Source: Deinococcus sonorensis KR-87 (GTDB lineage Bacteria; Deinococcota; Deinococci; Deinococcales; Deinococcaceae). Taken from it: a stretch of DNA of 64,000 nt. Location: positions 1 to 64,000 of the forward strand of contig NZ_CP158297.1 of the NCBI RefSeq assembly GCF_040256395.1. Reading direction: 5' to 3'. Shown here one piece after another: positions 41,658 to 51,268 of the stretch; within the stretch, counting starts at the first letter, position 1, and each line of letters starts with the position of its first letter. The notes beneath the pieces are model-generated. The model had not been told where the DNA came from. It searched no databases and saw only the letters and a list, made by a program, of their open reading frames with translations. The position numbers and the translations under genes are program-made.

Positions 41658-42273
41658 GGGACGACGATGACAGAGGCTGTGGTTCTCAGGATGAGGAGCG
41701 CGGCGTGCGCTCGGCCGAACGGCGGAGATGCCTCGGGTCTGGAGGGAGCCGCCGCCAGGGTTGGTCGCCCCCGTGCCCGGCCCCGCCGGCGCTCCAGGAC
41801 ATCCGGCGGGCTCCTCGTGGCGCGCGGTGGGCGACCACGGCCCGGTGCACCCGCACCGCGCTGTTGGGCAAGCGCTCCCTCCTGACTCTCCCGGCCCTGG
41901 CGGTCAGAAGCTGCGCGTTCATCACCCTCCACCCCACCCGGGCAGGACTTCTGATGATCGGCAGGGTCGCGCTGTCCCTCAGGGCCGCTTCAGGACACGT
42001 CCGAGCGGTCAGAACCTCAACAGGCCGACTGGGTGAGGCGGCGTTTGAGGCCTTTGTCCAGGCGATGGACGCGTGCAGTCCAAGCCAAGGGACGCTCCAT
42101 TCCACCTCCGCCTTCCCGTTCCGCTTCACGATTCGACTGGGCAAGAACATGCCTCGCGTTCTCTTCAGGGCGTGCACAGCGGTCGAGTCCTCCCGAAGGT
42201 GATGCGGTGGTGCCCTGCAACTTGGTCGCTTATCGAATAGTTCGGGCACGTGAACCGGATTTAAGGTAAGCGC
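41658..42273. other. No gene recognised
   Basis: 615 bases between the amine oxidase and the TspO-like gene. One minus-strand stretch near 42030-42110 is protein-like (PWLGLHASIAWTKASNAA) and might be a remnant of a mobile element, but no family can be named. Confidence 0.4.
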
Positions 42274-43023
42274 ATGACAGGACTCCCCCGGCAGATCACG
42301 CTGCTCCTGGCCACCCTCCTGACCCTGGTGATGAATTACCTCTCCAACGCCCTCCCCCTGTTCGGCAACAGCAACAAGGCCATCTCGGACCGACTGCCCA
42401 ATGCCTTCACGCCTGCAGGGTCCACCTTCGCGATCTGGGGCGTCATCTTCCTGGGCCTTCTGGTCTTCGCGGTCGATCAGGCGACGCCCAGCCGACGAGG
42501 AGCGCGCTACGACGCCCTGTTCTGGCCGTTTCTGCTCGCCAACCTCCTGAACGTCGGCTGGCTCCTCGCGTTCCAGAGCCTCCGTTTCGGCCTGAGCGTC
42601 GTGGTGATGTTGGCCCTGCTGGCCACCCTCATCTGGCTGTACATCCGCCTCCACCACCTCCACCTGACCCGGACGGAGGTCTGGACGTTGGGGGTGCCCA
42701 CCAGCCTGTATCTGGGCTGGATCGCCGTGGCGACCATCGCCAACATCACCGCCTGGCTGGTCAGCCGAGGCGTCACAGCGGATCTCGCCGGTCTGAGCGC
42801 GCCCTACTGGTCCGCTGCTCTGGTGATCGTCGCGGCGCTGATTGGTGCGTTCCTGCTTCGCGTGAACCGCGATTACGCCGTGATGGGCGTGATGCTGTGG
42901 GCCTTCTCCGGCGTGTACCTGGCCCGTCCCGAGACGACTCCAGTCGCCGTTGGCGTGCTGATCGGCGCCCTCGTGCTGCTTGCCGGTGCCGTCACCAGCG
43001 TGAGACGCCCACTCCGCTCATGA
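42274..43023 (+). CDS. TspO/MBR-like tryptophan-rich sensory protein
   Basis: 249 residues and about seven hydrophobic helices, starting MTGLPRQITLLLATLL. The opening NYLSNALPLFGNSNKAISDRLPNAFTPAGSTFAIWGVIFLGLLVFAV is typical of the long tryptophan-rich branch of the TspO superfamily (TspO itself has about 160 residues and five helices). TspO proteins bind porphyrins and other lipids in membranes and regulate pigment or stress responses. This branch has no established function. The gene is alone and is closed by a hairpin at 43085-43118. A weak TAAGGT precedes the start. Confidence 0.82.
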   Translation: MTGLPRQITLLLATLLTLVMNYLSNALPLFGNSNKAISDRLPNAFTPAGSTFAIWGVIFLGLLVFAVDQATPSRRGARYDALFWPFLLANLLNVGWLLAFQSLRFGLSVVVMLALLATLIWLYIRLHHLHLTRTEVWTLGVPTSLYLGWIAVATIANITAWLVSRGVTADLAGLSAPYWSAALVIVAALIGAFLLRVNRDYAVMGVMLWAFSGVYLARPETTPVAVGVLIGALVLLAGAVTSVRRPLRS

Positions 43024-43084
43024 TCTGATTCGGCCACACGCCGGGAGGTCACCCCTCCAATCCGCGAGAACCGGACCCGCTCAA

Positions 43085-43118
43085 CCAGGTTGGCCTGCGT
43101 GCGTGCCGGCCAACCTGG
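43085..43118 (+). terminator. Terminator of the TspO-like gene
   Basis: Eleven-base perfect arms (43085-43095, 43108-43118) with a 12-base loop, 60 bases beyond the stop codon. Confidence 0.6.
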
Positions 43119-43578
43119 CATGGCGGACGTGAACGCAGTGATGAGGACGTGAAACAGGAGATGGTTTGACAGGGCAGACTCCACCTCTGAACCCACTTTC
43201 ATCTCCTCAAGTTCATGTTGCACCGACCTTCGGCCACTCCCGGTGCAAGAAGCTTGTGAGTCACTGGACGTCATGCTGAGGTCAGGACCTTCAACGTCGT
43301 ATGACTGAATGCTTGCCCGCCCCCTTCACCCTGCTCCTCCCCACCATGAGCAGCGGGTTCGGCTGCGGGACCAGCTCACCATGCGGCTGGTCAGGCGGGT
43401 GGCGATCCAACGCTCAGTCGACCGTTTCTGCGCCGCTCACCGGGCGTCGAGCGCCCGGTCGCTCTCCCGCTCTCCTGCGGCGACCATCGCCATGCCCTCA
43501 CCCCGCCTCACTCGGGTGGCCAGACACGGCCCGCGGGCGCCCTCGACATCACCGCCACCCTGCGTGCAGCGTCTCCGG
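43119..43578. other. Intergenic space, no gene recognised
   Basis: 460 bases upstream of a GGDEF gene. Some of it may be 5' coding sequence if that gene starts further upstream, but composition before 43579 is not protein-like. Confidence 0.4.
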
Positions 43579-44700
43579 ATGAGCCGTCGCTCATGGCGTG
43601 GCCCGACCGTGCCGGGAACGCGGGCCCTGGGGGGCCCGTCCGCGCCCGGTCCACTCAGCGAATGGGACGCCAGGAAACGCCACCTGTACCTCGTCGCGAT
43701 GACCGTTGGCGGCGCGGCCGCCTGGGTGCTCGTCCTGATCGTGCTCGACCAGCCGCGTGATGTGCACGCCGCCTCACTGGCCGCCGGGGTGCTCTGGACG
43801 GCCTTGACGGCCGCGCTCGCGCTGCATCCACCCTTCGTGCGCCACATCGGCCTGTGGGCCACCGCGATTGTCGCGGCCCTCTACGCGTATGCGTTTGGCT
43901 CGGCCCTGTTCATCGCGCCCACGCCGGACGCGCTGCGTGACTTCGCGCTGACCGGGCACGCCGTGTACCTGTTCGCCTTTCTGGTGCTCGGCAAGCGGGG
44001 CGGCGCGCTCGCTTCGGGGGTGTTCCTGGGGATGATCACGCTGCTGGTCATCGCCGCCCTCCTGGTGGGCCACGTCGTGCTGCCGTTCGCGGAAACGCGC
44101 TTGATCCTCGCGTTTCTGGGCATGAGCGTGCTTGACGTCAGCGCGCTGTACGCGTTCGCGCAGCTGTTTGAACGCGACGTCGCCGCCCGCAGCATGCTCG
44201 AGGCGCTCGCGCAGTATGCGCTGACCGACCCCCTCACGCAGCTGCCCAACCGACGCGCCCTGGAGGAACGGCTCGAAGAGGCCGTGGCGCGTGGGGAGCG
44301 TCACGGCCTGCCCTTCGCCCTGCTCTTCATCGACCTCGACCACTTCAAGCAGGTGAACGACACGCACGGGCACGCCGTGGGCGACGCGCTCCTCCAGGCG
44401 GTCGCGCGTCGCCTGGGCGGCGCGGTGGGGCAGGCCGACGTGCTGGCCCGCATCAGCGGCGACGAGTTCGTCGTGATCCTCGGTGACCGGCACCCCGAGC
44501 AGGGGGCGCGCGCCGCGATCGAGCGCATCCGCCAGGCCCTCGCGGTGCCCGAGACGCACGAGGGCCTGCAGCTGACGATCGAAGCGAGCATCGGCGCGAG
44601 CATCTACCCCAGGGACGGCACGAGTGCGCGAGACCTGCTGAGGCGAGCTGATGAGCAGATGTACCGGGCCAAAGGTGCTGCCCGTCAAGCGCGGCCGTGA
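43579..44700 (+). CDS. Membrane diguanylate cyclase (GGDEF)
   Basis: 373 residues from ATG 43579 (MSRRSWRGPTVPG); the true start may be a little further in. Six hydrophobic helices in residues 38-205, then a GGDEF domain: DPLTQLPNRRALEERL, FIDLDHFKQVNDTHGHAVGDALL, signature SGDEF near 292 and SIGASIYPRDG. Serine for the first glycine is a tolerated variant. No EAL or receiver domain. Expected to make c-di-GMP in response to something sensed by the membrane domain, which is not a known type (no MASE1/MASE2 pattern recognised). Monocistronic. Confidence 0.87.
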   Translation: MSRRSWRGPTVPGTRALGGPSAPGPLSEWDARKRHLYLVAMTVGGAAAWVLVLIVLDQPRDVHAASLAAGVLWTALTAALALHPPFVRHIGLWATAIVAALYAYAFGSALFIAPTPDALRDFALTGHAVYLFAFLVLGKRGGALASGVFLGMITLLVIAALLVGHVVLPFAETRLILAFLGMSVLDVSALYAFAQLFERDVAARSMLEALAQYALTDPLTQLPNRRALEERLEEAVARGERHGLPFALLFIDLDHFKQVNDTHGHAVGDALLQAVARRLGGAVGQADVLARISGDEFVVILGDRHPEQGARAAIERIRQALAVPETHEGLQLTIEASIGASIYPRDGTSARDLLRRADEQMYRAKGAARQARP

Positions 44701-45299
44701 GCGGGGGCCGGCGTCCCGAGGTCAACAACGGGAATCCTGGCCCGAGCTTCCACCTCCCGGTCAATCCGCCGAACCACACCGAGGACCTGGCGAGGGGTCC
44801 AGAAACTCAGCTCAGGAGGGCGCGGGAACGGTCATCGTCGCTGTGGGTCCAGACGCCCTAGGTTCACCCGATCCGACAAGGTTTGACTCCCTGACGCGAC
44901 TCCCCACCGTACCTTCGAATCAGAGCACGGTGGCGTGCCGGCGCAGGGTCGAGCCTCACCGCTCTCGGCGACGTGGACCCGTTGTGTCGAGAAGAGATGA
45001 GGACGCACCTGAACGCCGTGCTCAGGCTGTCCCAACGCGACCTCACTGGAGTGCTCCGCCTGGAAGATGGCGTGCCGATCCCGTTCAGCACTCAGGTTCC
45101 ACCCCTCAAGGAGCGGCAGGGCGTCCGGCATCGTGCACATTGACCCGACCACGGTGGGAACTGACGTTCCGTCCTGGCCTTCCTGGCCTGGCGCGGACGA
45201 CGCCAGCCGCGCAGGCTGGTCGGTTCGTCCTGGCGTGGCCGGTCCCCTTTCCCTGCTTCTTGCGCGCGTGGATCTGGCTTCCCGCGCCGCTGCCGCGGG
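44701..45299. other. No gene recognised
   Basis: About 600 bases between the GGDEF gene and the amidase operon. The plus-strand frame feeding into the AtzG-like gene is open for a long way but does not look like protein. Confidence 0.45.
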
Positions 45300-45305
45300 T
45301 ACACT
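45300..45305 (+). promoter_or_regulatory. -10 box before the amidase operon
   Basis: TACACT, ten bases before the ATG at 45316, so a very short leader is expected. Confidence 0.45.
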
Positions 45306-45315
45306 GCACAGCACC

Positions 45316-45513
45316 ATGACCGTGTCCCCGCTTCCCCCCGCGTTGGTGCAGGCGCTGGCTCGCCTGGCTGGCCTGGACCTGACGCTCGACCAGGCCGCAG
45401 AACTCACCCCGTTGCTCCAGCCGCTGCTGGTGGGCGACCGGCAGGTTGCCCGGCTGGATCTGGGCACGCTCAGTGCCGTGGGATCCACCTGGCCGCAGGC
45501 GTCCCATGAGTGA
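45316..45513 (+). CDS. Small AtzG/DUF4089-like partner of the amidase
   Basis: 65 residues (MTVSPLPPALVQALARLAGLDL). It has the helical pattern of the GatC-like small subunits: LARLAGLDLTLDQAAELTPLLQPLL. Such proteins wrap around an amidase and are needed for its stability, as AtzG is for AtzE and GatC for GatA. The stop overlaps the amidase start by eight bases (45506-45513), so they are surely co-made. Too short to contain an enzyme. It would be missed by a length cut-off of 70 residues. Confidence 0.75.
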   Translation: MTVSPLPPALVQALARLAGLDLTLDQAAELTPLLQPLLVGDRQVARLDLGTLSAVGSTWPQASHE

Positions 45514-46849
45514 GCCGGCCCTGCACTTCGCGAGCATCGCGGACATCGGCGCGCTGTACCGGTCGCGTGCGCTGTCGCCCGTCGAACTCACCCGCTCGTG
45601 CCTGGAGCGAATCGCCGCGCTGGACACCACCCTCAACGCCTTCATCACCGTGACGGCCGAGCAGGCCCTCCGGCAGGCCCGTCAGGCCGAGGACGACCTG
45701 CACGCGGGAGTGGACCGCGGACCGCTGCACGGCATCCCGGTCGCGCTCAAGGACCTGGTCGAGACCGCCGGCATCCGGACCACCTGCGCGTCCCGGATCC
45801 TGCGCGACCACGTGCCGCCACGCGACGCCGCGCTCGTGCGGCGGCTGTCGGCGGCCGGCGCGGTCACGCTCGGCAAGACCAACATGTCGGAGTTCGCCAT
45901 GGGCGTGCCGCACCCGGACCACGGGCAGACCAATAACCCGTGGGCCCCGGCCCGCACAGCCGGGGCGTCCAGTGGCGGTTCGGCGGCGGCGGTGGCGGCC
46001 GGCCTGTGCTTCGCGGCGGTCGGCACCGACACCGGCGGGTCCATCCGCATTCCCGCCAGCTACTGCGGGCTGGCGGGCCTGAAACCCACGTATGGCCTGG
46101 TGGACCTCACGGGCGTGTTCCCGCTCTCGTGGTCGCTCGATCACGCCGGCCCGCTGGCGCGCAGCAGTGCCGACGCCGCGCTGATGCTGGACGCCATGAC
46201 CGGCCAGCGGCACCCGGCGTCCGCCCAGCTGCGCGGCCTGCGCTTCGGCGTGATGCAGGCGAGTGGGCCCGGGGTCGAGCCGGACGTGAGCGCGTTGTTT
46301 GCGGCGGCGTGCCAGGCCCTGCAGGCGGCGGGCGCCGAGCTGCACGACGTGGAGGTGCCGGAACTCGAGCTGGCCGACGCGGCGCTGCTGAACGTGCTGC
46401 TTCCGGAGGCCAGCGCCGTTCACGCCCGCTGGATCGCGGAGCGGCCGGCCGAGTATGCCGCGGTGACGCGCCAGCAGCTGCAGCTGGGCTTCGCCATTCC
46501 GGCCGTCACGCACGTGCGGGCCCAGCAGTACCGCCGTCACCTGACCCGGCAGTTCCTGACGCAGCTGGAGCGGGTGGACGCGCTGCTCTCGCCGACGGTG
46601 GCCTTCGTGGCGCCGGAGCGCGATCCGGACCTCACGGGAACCCAGGGCGCGCTGGAGGGCCTCCGGACCGGCCCGCACAACCTCACCGGCCTGCCCGCCC
46701 TCACCGTGAACGTCGGCTTCGACGCGGATGGTCTCCCGGTGGGCCTGCAGGTGGTGACCCCACCCATGACCGACCATCGGTGCCTCGCGATCGGTGCGGC
46801 CCTGGAAGGGCTGCTTCCGCATGCCCGCCGCCACCCCTCACTGGCCTGA
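45506..46849 (+). CDS. Amidase-signature hydrolase (AtzE/GatA-like)
   Basis: 447 residues from ATG 45506 (MSEPALHFASIADIG). The Lys-cisSer-Ser triad is visible: K82 in GIPVALKDLVETAG, S155 in GASSGGSAAAVAAG and S179 in TDTGGSIRIPASYCG. Closest in style to AtzE-type (1-carboxybiuret hydrolase) and similar small-substrate amidases, since it pairs with an AtzG-like small subunit and no GatB gene is nearby. It hydrolyses an amide to acid and ammonia; the substrate cannot be fixed. Length is normal. A GatA of the tRNA-amidation complex is less likely. Confidence 0.9.
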   Translation: MSEPALHFASIADIGALYRSRALSPVELTRSCLERIAALDTTLNAFITVTAEQALRQARQAEDDLHAGVDRGPLHGIPVALKDLVETAGIRTTCASRILRDHVPPRDAALVRRLSAAGAVTLGKTNMSEFAMGVPHPDHGQTNNPWAPARTAGASSGGSAAAVAAGLCFAAVGTDTGGSIRIPASYCGLAGLKPTYGLVDLTGVFPLSWSLDHAGPLARSSADAALMLDAMTGQRHPASAQLRGLRFGVMQASGPGVEPDVSALFAAACQALQAAGAELHDVEVPELELADAALLNVLLPEASAVHARWIAERPAEYAAVTRQQLQLGFAIPAVTHVRAQQYRRHLTRQFLTQLERVDALLSPTVAFVAPERDPDLTGTQGALEGLRTGPHNLTGLPALTVNVGFDADGLPVGLQVVTPPMTDHRCLAIGAALEGLLPHARRHPSLA

Positions 46850-47111
46850 GGCGCCACGACGTGCGGGGAGAGAAGGCCGGCCCGGACGGCGTCCCCGGCC
46901 GGATCGGGCTGCCAGCGGCCCACACCGCTCGCTCCGGGCACGGCGTCCCTGGCCGACTGTTCCGCCCGTTCGGCTCCCGCTGAAGTCCGCGCCCAACACC
47001 TCGGGCCAGCAGCTCATCCCCGCCGCCTCCGGAGGGGGAGGACCGGGCACCCGGCTGGGCCGGACCGCGCTGGCGCCGGATGGTCTTCGCGCCTGCCCGT
47101 GGCCTGTCGCG

Positions 47112-48239
47112 TCATCCGGCCCGCAGGGTCGCCAGCAGTTCGCTCACGGCCGCGCGGCCCGCCCGGTTGGCGCCGATGGTGGAGGCGGACGGGCCATACC
47201 CGACCAGATGGACGCGGGGGTCCTTCGCCACCTGCGTGGCCAGACGCCCGGTCATCACGATGCCGCCCGCGGCGTCCGGCTCGCGCAGCATCAGCGGGGC
47301 CAGGTGATCCAGGGAACTGCGAAAGCCGGTGCACCAGAGGATCACGTCCGCGTGGAGCCGCGTCCCGTCCGCCCAGCGGACGCCATCCTCGACAATGTCG
47401 CTGAACATCGGCCGCGCCCGCAGCACCCCCCGCGCCCGCATCGCGTCCACGGCCGGCGTGACGGGGAGCCCGGTGACCGACACCACCGAGGCCGGGGGGA
47501 GGCCACGCCGGACCCGGTCTTCCACCAGGGCCACGGCCGCATGCCCCGCCTGCGCGTCAAACGGCCCCTCGCGGAACACCGGGGGCCGGCGCGTTACCCA
47601 GGTGGTGGTGGTGACCTGTGAAACCTCGTCGAGCAGCTGCAGGGCGGAGATGCCGCCACCCACCACCACGACGTGCCGGCCGGCGAACGCCTGGGCCGAG
47701 TGGTAGTCCCGGGTGTGCAGCTGCTGACCGCGGAAGCGCTCCATCCCAGGATAAGTGGGGATGTACGGGGTTTCCCAGGTGCCGGTGGCGTTGATCAGGC
47801 CCCGGGCGGAGAAGTCCCCCCGGTCGGTCTCCACCTTGAAGCGCCCGCCGTGCCGCGTCACCAGCGTGACCCGGACCGGCCGCAGCACCGGAAGGTCGAA
47901 GGTTCGCTCGTACGCCGCGAAATACCGTGGGACGGCGACCCTGGCCTGCACGTGCGTCTCGCCGGGCGCCACCACGTCCGAGAACGGCAGACCCGGCAGG
48001 TCATGAATGCGGTTGACGGTGCTCAGCGTCAGGGTGGGCCAGCGAAACTGCCACGCGCCCCCAGGGGCCGAAGCGGCATCCAGCAGGACAAAGCCCGTGC
48101 GGCCTTCCAGGCCGGCCCGCTTGAGGTGGTAGGCCGCGGACAGCCCCGCCTGGCCGCCCCCGATCACGACGATGTCGGTTTTCAGCGCCACGCCGGGAGG
48201 CGCCAGTCTGGAGGGCGGGTCAGGCAGGTCGGGCATCAT
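47112..48239 (-). CDS. Flavin-dependent monooxygenase (CzcO/YdhS-like)
   Basis: 375 residues, start at one of two adjacent ATGs (48239 or 48236). FAD site TDIVVIGGGQAGLSAAYHL near 20-40 and the NADPH site RHVVVVGGGISALQLLDEV near 190-210, separated by GLINATGTWETPYIPTYPG. A C-terminal FAD contact VILWCTGFR with VHLVGYGPSAST follows. This layout is that of the class B flavoprotein monooxygenase-like family (FMO/CzcO group). Probably NADPH-dependent hydroxylation or oxidation of a small substrate, cytoplasmic. It is encoded on the opposite strand from the GH43 and amidase genes and no partner is evident. Confidence 0.9.
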   Translation of the reverse strand: MMPDLPDPPSRLAPPGVALKTDIVVIGGGQAGLSAAYHLKRAGLEGRTGFVLLDAASAPGGAWQFRWPTLTLSTVNRIHDLPGLPFSDVVAPGETHVQARVAVPRYFAAYERTFDLPVLRPVRVTLVTRHGGRFKVETDRGDFSARGLINATGTWETPYIPTYPGMERFRGQQLHTRDYHSAQAFAGRHVVVVGGGISALQLLDEVSQVTTTTWVTRRPPVFREGPFDAQAGHAAVALVEDRVRRGLPPASVVSVTGLPVTPAVDAMRARGVLRARPMFSDIVEDGVRWADGTRLHADVILWCTGFRSSLDHLAPLMLREPDAAGGIVMTGRLATQVAKDPRVHLVGYGPSASTIGANRAGRAAVSELLATLRAG

Positions 48240-48621
48240 GCAGGGTCACCAGCGATCAGGGTACGGGGTCAGGGGCAGGCTGGGGTAGACGGTCAGGTCA
48301 TCTTGAACCGTAGAGTGTGCACGTCGCGGGCAGGCACGATGGACTGTGGATGCGGTCGCGGGACGTTCAGGTGAGCTTGACCAGCCGGATTGGCATACGG
48401 CGCGGGTGGCGACACCTTGGCAAGGCCCGGTTCAGGTCAGGCACGGGGAGCGCGTGCCGTCAGACCCGGAGACTCGGCCATACTGAGCCACGTGGTGGAC
48501 CTGACCCCGCTCCTCCTGCGGCTGACGACCGGACCGATGCAGGAGCGGCAGACACCCACTCTGGCCTGCAGATTACGGTTCTTCTTCCACTGCACGATGC
48601 TTGAACATCACAGGAGCGACC
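48240..48621. other. Intergenic space between divergent genes
   Basis: 382 bases between the flavin monooxygenase (minus) and the GH43 gene (plus), presumably carrying both promoters. No strong promoter box or coding region was recognised. Confidence 0.45.
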
Positions 48622-49572
48622 ATGACTGATCCACACAGCCAGCCTGCCGGCGGCGCGGCCCTCACCAGTGGCAACCCGGTGTTTCCCGGCTGGTACGCCG
48701 ACCCGGAGCTGCATGTGTTCTCCGGCCCGGACGGCGAGAGGCGCTATTACATCTATCCGACCGGGTCGGCGGACTTCACGCGCCAGGCGTCCTTCGAGTG
48801 CTGGTCCAGCGCCAACCTGACCGACTGGGTCAACCACGGCACCATCCTCGACTTCCGCGACGTGCCGTGGAGCACCAACTACGCCGCCTGGGCGCCGTCC
48901 TGCGCCCAATCCCCCAGGGACGGAAAGTTCTACTTCTATTTCTCCGCCGGTGACGGCGCGGGCATCGGCGTGGCCGTGTCGGACTCGCCCAGCGGTCCGT
49001 TCCGGGACGCGATCGGGCTGCCGCTGATCCGTGACTACCTGCATGGCGCCCAGCCGATCGACGCGCACTGCTTCGTGGACGATGACCACCAGGCGTACCT
49101 GTACTACGGCGGTCACGGCCATTGTGTGGTGGCGCCGCTGACGCCCACCATGTGCGCCGTGCACCGGGCGCCGCGCGAGATCACGCCCAGCCCCGGTTAC
49201 GTGGAGGCGCCGTTCATGGTGAAGCGGCGCGGGGTGTACTACCTGATGTGGAGCGAAGGCGACTGGGCGGACAGCACGTACCTGGCCGCGTACGGGGTGT
49301 CGGACAGTCCCCTCGGGCCGTTCACGTACGGCGGGCGGATCCTGGAGAACCATCCGGACGTCGCCCTGGGGGCGGGGCACCACTCGGTGCTGCGGCTGCC
49401 CGGGACGGAGGACGAATGGGTGATCTGTTATCACCGGCGGCCGCTGGGCGAGACGAACATGCACCACCGGGTGACGTGCATCGACCGGCTGGTGTTCCGT
49501 GACGATGGCAGCATCGCGCCGGTGACGCTGACCCACCACGGCGTGCCGGCCCACCCCGCCACCGCCGGCTGA
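48622..49572 (+). CDS. Glycoside hydrolase family 43 enzyme
   Basis: 316 residues; ATG at 48622 (MTDPHSQPAGG) with GGAG five bases before it. Five-bladed beta-propeller features: the catalytic base D27 in FPGWYADPE, pKa modulator D148 in QPIDAHCF, and acid E195 in GYVEAPFMVKRRG. Other signature strands are YYLMWSEGDW and HHSVLRLPGTEDEWVICYHRR. GH43 enzymes are mostly arabinofuranosidases and xylosidases acting on plant polysaccharide chains. No signal peptide is visible, so it would act on imported oligosaccharides, unless the true start is elsewhere. Single gene. Confidence 0.9.
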   Translation: MTDPHSQPAGGAALTSGNPVFPGWYADPELHVFSGPDGERRYYIYPTGSADFTRQASFECWSSANLTDWVNHGTILDFRDVPWSTNYAAWAPSCAQSPRDGKFYFYFSAGDGAGIGVAVSDSPSGPFRDAIGLPLIRDYLHGAQPIDAHCFVDDDHQAYLYYGGHGHCVVAPLTPTMCAVHRAPREITPSPGYVEAPFMVKRRGVYYLMWSEGDWADSTYLAAYGVSDSPLGPFTYGGRILENHPDVALGAGHHSVLRLPGTEDEWVICYHRRPLGETNMHHRVTCIDRLVFRDDGSIAPVTLTHHGVPAHPATAG

Positions 49573-50118
49573 CCACGGGGGCGGCGCGGGTCTGCCGCGT
49601 GTGGAGATCGTGAGCGTTCCGGAGAGATCCCTAGGTGCCGCAGCGTCTTTTCCTGGCCGGCTCCAGGGACGATCTGGCCGACCGGAGGGGTGCGAACTGC
49701 GCGTGTGACGACCGGTCTCACGTTGACCGCCGGGCGCGTGTGCGGGGGTCGGCGGTGCTGACGCTGCTGGCCACCGCGCCCGCCGGTCGAGGTGGCGAGT
49801 CGATGAGCGGCACCACGAAGCGGCCGGCGGAAGGACGTTGCATGGGTGCGGTGGAGCGCGCCATGACCACGTAGAGCGCTTTCCAGAAGGGTGCGATCAG
49901 GACGTCCGCCCCCAGCGTCACCGCAACGATGCTGGACTTCCAAGACCAGCGGGCGCTGGTGGCGGTTTCCAGCGCCCGCTGTGTGCTTCCCGGGCCGGAC
50001 CGCCTGAGTCTCAAGCGCGCCGGCCCAATGAGCGGCGGAGGAAACGAGCTCATCAGCGAGCCTCACACTCCGGCCCCAGGGAGGACTCTGCAGCACCCTG
50101 ACCTGTGCTCAACGCGCG
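49573..50118. other. No gene recognised
   Basis: 546 bases between the GH43 gene and the terminator of the next GGDEF gene. No frame looks like a protein. Confidence 0.5.
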
Positions 50119-50147
50119 AGGGCCGGGCTCGTGAGGGTCCCGGCCCT
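50119..50147 (-). terminator. Terminator of a GGDEF gene
   Basis: Nine-base perfect arms (50119-50127, 50139-50147) with an 11-base loop, 24 bases beyond the stop codon (50172) on the minus strand. Confidence 0.55.
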
Positions 50148-50171
50148 GCCTCGCCGCGACGACCCGGGCCG

Positions 50172-51254
50172 TCAGGCGGCCTTCACCTGGTTGCGGCCCG
50201 CATGCTTTGCCGCATAGAGCGCTTCATCGGCGCGTTTCAGGAAGCCCTGGAGCGACTCGCCGGTCCGCACCTGCGCGACGCCCAGACTGACCGTGACGGC
50301 GTGGCGCTCATCGCTGATGCCGGCGATGCTCAACCGGAGGCGCTCGGCCATGGTCCGCGCTTCGTCCACGGTGGTGGACGGGACCACCACCAGAAACTCC
50401 TCGCCGCCCCAGCGGCCAACCAGGCTGCCGCGCCGCAGCGTGTCCCGCACGGCCGCCCCGGTGCGCTGCAGCACCACGTCGCCGTACTCGTGGCCGTACG
50501 TGTCGTTCACCAGCTTGAAGTGGTCGAGATCGAACAGGATCACACTCAACGGCTCCTGCCGTTCCTCGGCCCGACTGAGCGCGGAGGCGAGCCACAGCAT
50601 CAGCTGCCGGCGATTGGGCAGGCCGGTCAGAACATCGAGGTACGCCGCCTGGGCTTCGCTCTCGGCCCGGGCGATGCTGCTGACATAGCGGCCCTGCAGA
50701 ACGCTGAACAGCGCGAGGAAGCTGATGAAGGTGACGTGGGACAGCAGCAGCTGCACCAGCAGCACCGTATGCCCGCGTTCGGCATCCGATCCCCCGGACC
50801 CCATCACGATGTACGCCAGGACGGTGACGGTCAGGGCTGCCAGGAGACTGACCGACGCCGCCAGCGCCGCGGACGCACGGAACACCAGGAAGGCCACCAC
50901 ATACGCGAGCGGCAGCCAGTAGGAGTAGATGCCCAGGCCGTTCACGACCTGCTCCACCAGGACCGCCTGCGCGACCTTGTAGACGCCGGTGCCGGCCAGA
51001 ATCGCGAAATACAGCGTGCCGATCACTGGCGCGTGCTGAGGCCACGCCCTGATCCACATCAGGAACAGCACATTTTTGAGGATCAGCACCGCCAGCCCGA
51101 CCTGAACCCCCATAGTCCAGTGCAGCGGAAAGCCCACCACCAGCGCGAAGATCGACGTGAGCAGGGAAATGCTGATGATCGTCAGCAGCGCCTGCCGCCG
51201 AAACTGCTGTTCGTGGACAGAAGCAGGAGGAGGGTCGAGCAGAGCGGCCAGCAC
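50172..51254 (-). CDS. Membrane diguanylate cyclase (GGEEF)
   Basis: 360 residues from GTG 51254 (VLAALLDPPPASV); a TACGGT box eight bases upstream suggests a leaderless transcript. Residues 20-185 form six hydrophobic helices. The GGDEF domain follows: DVLTGLPNRRQLMLWL, LFDLDHFKLVNDTYGHEYGD, signature WGGEEF near 282, and VSLGVAQVRTGES. The catalytic core is intact; no RxxD inhibitory site is obvious five residues before GGEEF. Makes c-di-GMP, with an unknown membrane sensor. One of four GGDEF proteins in the window. Confidence 0.9.
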   Translation of the reverse strand: MLAALLDPPPASVHEQQFRRQALLTIISISLLTSIFALVVGFPLHWTMGVQVGLAVLILKNVLFLMWIRAWPQHAPVIGTLYFAILAGTGVYKVAQAVLVEQVVNGLGIYSYWLPLAYVVAFLVFRASAALAASVSLLAALTVTVLAYIVMGSGGSDAERGHTVLLVQLLLSHVTFISFLALFSVLQGRYVSSIARAESEAQAAYLDVLTGLPNRRQLMLWLASALSRAEERQEPLSVILFDLDHFKLVNDTYGHEYGDVVLQRTGAAVRDTLRRGSLVGRWGGEEFLVVVPSTTVDEARTMAERLRLSIAGISDERHAVTVSLGVAQVRTGESLQGFLKRADEALYAAKHAGRNQVKAA

Positions 51255-51262
51255 GGAAGGTC

Positions 51263-51268
51263 ACCGTA
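51263..51268 (-). promoter_or_regulatory. -10 box of a leaderless promoter for the GGEEF cyclase
   Basis: TACGGT on the minus strand, eight bases before the GTG start at 51254. Confidence 0.4.

Noticed and set aside
41686..42663. Minus-strand open frame with LHASIAWTKASNAA, possibly a transposase end
   Set aside because: Neither inverted repeats nor target duplications nor a DDE/DEDD motif could be found, and the match is to no family I can name.
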